Below are positions 61,736-64,000 of a DNA stretch of 64,000 bases, piece by piece. Below the pieces are notes generated by a model. The model was given only the letters and a program-made list of their open reading frames with translations, did no database searches and was not told the origin of the DNA. Numbering within the stretch: the stretch's first letter is position 1; every line of letters starts with the position of its first letter. The stretch comes from Actinomyces ruminis (GTDB lineage: Bacteria > Actinomycetota > Actinomycetes > Actinomycetales > Actinomycetaceae). The position numbers were made by a program, and so were the translations under genes. The DNA lies in NCBI RefSeq assembly GCF_002154335.2, contig NZ_MTPX02000075.1, forward strand, positions 1 to 64,000. Direction: 5' to 3'.

Positions 61736-61775
61736 AGCTTACGTACCGAAGTCGGTAGAGGTTCCCAGGCCGATC
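61736..61775. repeat. Paired CCGAAGTCGGTAG-type motif, site 3
   Basis: TTACGTACCGAAGTCGGTAG followed by a degenerate CCCAGGCCGATCC about 18 bp on, in the gap after DUF3097. It resembles the pairs at 24925-24958 and 49779-49822. The rest of the 290-bp gap before the esterase shows nothing recognisable. Confidence 0.4.
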
Positions 61776-61999
61776 CGCCAGGGCAACGCAGCGCGGGTGC
61801 GGGCACCTTCCTGGCCGCAGCGCGTTTCTCCCCGGGTTCGGCCGGACCGGCCACGCGCTGCGGCTGTCTATCCCACATAGTCGACGGCGCCGGCACGGCG
61901 CTCTCACAAGCGGTTCACAGCACGGTCTTCAGTTGTCGCACAGGCAGGAACGGTTGCATCCTGTCCGTCACCCTGACGCCTACTGGAAGGAATCCGACG

Positions 62000-63934
62000 A
62001 TGATGCTCTCGCGACGCACACTCATGGGAGCGGTGCCGGTGGCGACACTGCTCGGGGCCGCGGGCCTGGCCGCCTGCTCCGACGACTCGGGAAACTCCGC
62101 CAGCGGCTCGACCGCCGCCACACCGGCAGCGACCACCGACGCCTCTCTCACGCTTGACTCCGCCGCCTGGAACTATGACGCCGACGGTGACGTGTACTAC
62201 CAGCTGGGCCTGTCCTACGTGGCCTCCCCACAGGACACCAGCTACGAGACCCTGGGCGTCTTCGTGCCCGGCGCCTACCTGTCCGCCACCGACAACGGCG
62301 ACGGTACCTTCACCGCCGAAGTCGCCTCCGACGGCGCGGTCGGCGGCTGGACGGCGGCGACGGCGCCGATCGTGCTGCCGGTCAACACCCCCGGCTACGC
62401 GGCCCAGCAGCCGCCCAGCGAGTACTCCTATGACACGGTCTCAGCCTACATGGAGGCCGGCTTCATCTACGTGCAGGCGGGACTGCGCGGCAAGGACTCC
62501 ACCACCGACGCGGCCCCCGGTAACGCACCCTGGGGCGTGACAGACCTGAAGGCGGCGGTGCGCTACCTGCGCTACAACTCCGCCGCCCTGCCCGGCGACC
62601 CGGAACAGATGTACGTGTTCGGCCACTCCGGCGGCGGCGCCCAGTCCGCCGTGATGGGGGCCTCCGGTGACTCCGCCCTGTACACCCCCTACCTGGAGGC
62701 GCTCGGCGCGGCCACCACCGACACCGACGGCGCTGCCCTATCCGATGCGATCGCCGGCGCCATGTGCTGGTGCCCGATCACCAGCCTGGACGCCGCCAAT
62801 GCCGCCTACGAGTGGAACATGGGCCAGTTCGCCACCACCGACACCCGCGCGGAGGGCACCTGGACGCAGGCCTACTCCCAGGATCTGGCTGCCGCCTACG
62901 CCGGCTACCTCAACGGCCTGGGGCTGGTAGACGCCGATGGCAACACCCTGACGCTGGAGGAGTCCGAGGGCGGGCAGTACCTGGCCGGCTCCTACTACGA
63001 CCATATGGTCGCGGTGGTCGAGCAGTCCCTGAACGACTTCCTGGCCAACACCGAGTTCCCTTATACGCCCAACAGCACCGAGATGGCCGGCATGGAGTCC
63101 CAGGGTGGCTCCGGCGCACCCGAGGGCGGTGCCGGCAGCCCCGACGGGGCGGATGGCGACGCCTCTGCGCTCCCCTCCGGGTCCCCTGGAGACGGCGAGG
63201 CCCCCGACGGCGCCCCGACGGACGGCGCGAGCGGCGGTCCTGGGGGCGCCACCTCCGGTGCGGGCGGCCCCGGGGATGGTTCCTCGACGGATTCATCCGA
63301 GTCGGTCACCTATGAGACCGTGGAGGACTACATCGCCGCCTTGAACGAGGACGTTGCCTGGGTCTCCTACGACTCCTCGACCAACACGGCCACGGTCACC
63401 GGGCTGGAGGGCTTCGTCACCAGTCAGAAGACGGCGACCAAGGACGTGGGCGCACTCGACGGCGTCGACCGCGGCCAGACCGAGAACACGGTCCTGGGGG
63501 TTGGAGACACCACGCTACACTTCTCCGAGCTCTCCCGCGACGTTATCTCCGCCAATCAGGACACCTATGCCTCGCTGACCAACTGGTCCGACGACTACGG
63601 CGCGGACGGTTACGACTCCGACTTCGCACAGACCGACGCGCAGGGGATGGACGTGCTCACCCGCGAGCACATGTACAACCCCATGTACTTCCTGTCCAGC
63701 GCCTATGAGGGTGCCGGCACCTCCACGGTGGCGCCCAACTGGCGCATCCGCACCGGCATCACCCAGGGCGACACCGCCAGCACGGTGGAGGTGAACCTGG
63801 CGCTGGCGCTGCAGGCGGCCGGCCAGTCGGTGGACTTCGGGACGATCTGGGGTCAGGGGCACACCATGGCCGAGTTGACCGGCACCGGCGAGGAGAACTT
63901 CATTTCCTGGGTAGCCGAGCGGGCCGCCTCCTGA
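62000..63934 (+). CDS. Tat-exported lipoprotein, subtype B tannase-like esterase
   Basis: A 644-residue lipoprotein. A Tat motif (SRRTLMG) and lipobox (LAAC, Cys near residue 26) precede a long alpha/beta-hydrolase: FIYVQAGLRGKDS, nucleophile elbow VFGHSGGGAQSAVMG, CWCPITSLD, and a probable catalytic His in IWGQGHTMAEL. A low-complexity Gly/Asp/Pro/Ser insertion (about residues 365-430) splits the fold. It resembles bacterial subtype B tannases and feruloyl esterases, but the substrate is unproven. The ATG at 62000 has GGAAGG upstream; a second ATG follows directly. Confidence 0.82.
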   Translation: MMLSRRTLMGAVPVATLLGAAGLAACSDDSGNSASGSTAATPAATTDASLTLDSAAWNYDADGDVYYQLGLSYVASPQDTSYETLGVFVPGAYLSATDNGDGTFTAEVASDGAVGGWTAATAPIVLPVNTPGYAAQQPPSEYSYDTVSAYMEAGFIYVQAGLRGKDSTTDAAPGNAPWGVTDLKAAVRYLRYNSAALPGDPEQMYVFGHSGGGAQSAVMGASGDSALYTPYLEALGAATTDTDGAALSDAIAGAMCWCPITSLDAANAAYEWNMGQFATTDTRAEGTWTQAYSQDLAAAYAGYLNGLGLVDADGNTLTLEESEGGQYLAGSYYDHMVAVVEQSLNDFLANTEFPYTPNSTEMAGMESQGGSGAPEGGAGSPDGADGDASALPSGSPGDGEAPDGAPTDGASGGPGGATSGAGGPGDGSSTDSSESVTYETVEDYIAALNEDVAWVSYDSSTNTATVTGLEGFVTSQKTATKDVGALDGVDRGQTENTVLGVGDTTLHFSELSRDVISANQDTYASLTNWSDDYGADGYDSDFAQTDAQGMDVLTREHMYNPMYFLSSAYEGAGTSTVAPNWRIRTGITQGDTASTVEVNLALALQAAGQSVDFGTIWGQGHTMAELTGTGEENFISWVAERAAS

Positions 63935-63944
63935 CGCAGCAGTG

Positions 63945-63982
63945 GTGCGGGCCCGGGCACCAGAGGGTGCCCGGGCCCGCAC
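63945..63982 (+). terminator. Strong hairpin after the esterase gene
   Basis: A perfect 17-bp stem (GTGCGGGCCCGGGCACC at 63945-63961 with its complement at 63966-63982) and a 4-nt loop, 11 bp past the stop. No T tract follows; still the most likely transcript end. Confidence 0.7.
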
Positions 63983-64000
63983 GTCGTCGGCAGGGTGGCG

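Overview
The window is about 64 kb of very GC-rich DNA. Gene content (zinc-ribbon dimeric glycyl-tRNA synthetase, InhA-type enoyl reductase, actinobacterial GT4-type GlgA, DUF3097, HrcA with a CIRCE element, and a leuA leader peptide) points to an actinobacterium. The overall mix suggests the Actinomycetaceae, but genus and species cannot be fixed from the sequence alone. No rRNA, tRNA, prophage or CRISPR locus was seen.

Layout. 0-5.7 kb: coaD (cut by the window edge), a GH2 beta-galactosidase, rsmD and a YefM/YoeB toxin-antitoxin pair. 5.7-10.5 kb: recG and fakA, divergent from rpmB. 10.5-19 kb: an inverted array of a 9-bp word, then an RNA methyltransferase, a heterodimeric ABC exporter, an SPFH/NfeD pair and an ABC ATPase. 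19-24.9 kb: GH3 beta-glucosidase, glgA and glgC (glycogen) and serB. 25-32.3 kb: sixA-like phosphatase, fabI/inhA, dus, a YibE/F membrane protein, a DUF559 nuclease-like gene flanked by two nearly identical palindromic arrays, and glyS. 32.4-35.7 kb: znuA-znuC-znuB-zur with a candidate Zur box. 35.7-39.3 kb: leuA-recO-uppS behind a Leu-rich leader peptide and an attenuator-like stem. 39.4-45.8 kb: accessory genes (ABC plus XRE regulator, MazE/MazF-like pair, a second ABC pair, a membrane hydrolase). 45.8-49.8 kb: phoH-ybeY-corC-era. 49.8-56.4 kb: accessory genes (an AlbA_2-type ATPase gene with three in-frame TAG codons, ABC plus TetR, an alcohol dehydrogenase with a readthrough tail, a BrnT-like toxin and HTH partner). 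56.4-64 kb: rsmE, yggS, dnaJ, hrcA, DUF3097 and a Tat lipoprotein esterase.

The central point for any user is that about 16 otherwise well-conserved genes, many of them essential or highly conserved (glyS, rsmD, recG, phoH, dnaJ, hrcA, glgC, fabI), are each broken by one or more single-base losses. Wherever the missing base can be inferred it is a C or G lost from a short C/G run, and restoring it recovers a full-length family member. I read these as sequence errors rather than true pseudogenes and give each gene as one merged feature. The AlbA_2-type gene differs: it also carries three in-frame stops that base loss cannot explain.

The most unusual structures are intergenic. Two arrays consist of a 9-10-bp word repeated every 19-20 bp and then repeated in inverted orientation. 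One type occurs in two copies, with a 58-bp identical core, on either side of the DUF559 gene. There are also two roughly 125-bp elements with 21-24-bp inverted ends, and a duplicated rsmD 3' end flanking the YefM/YoeB module.
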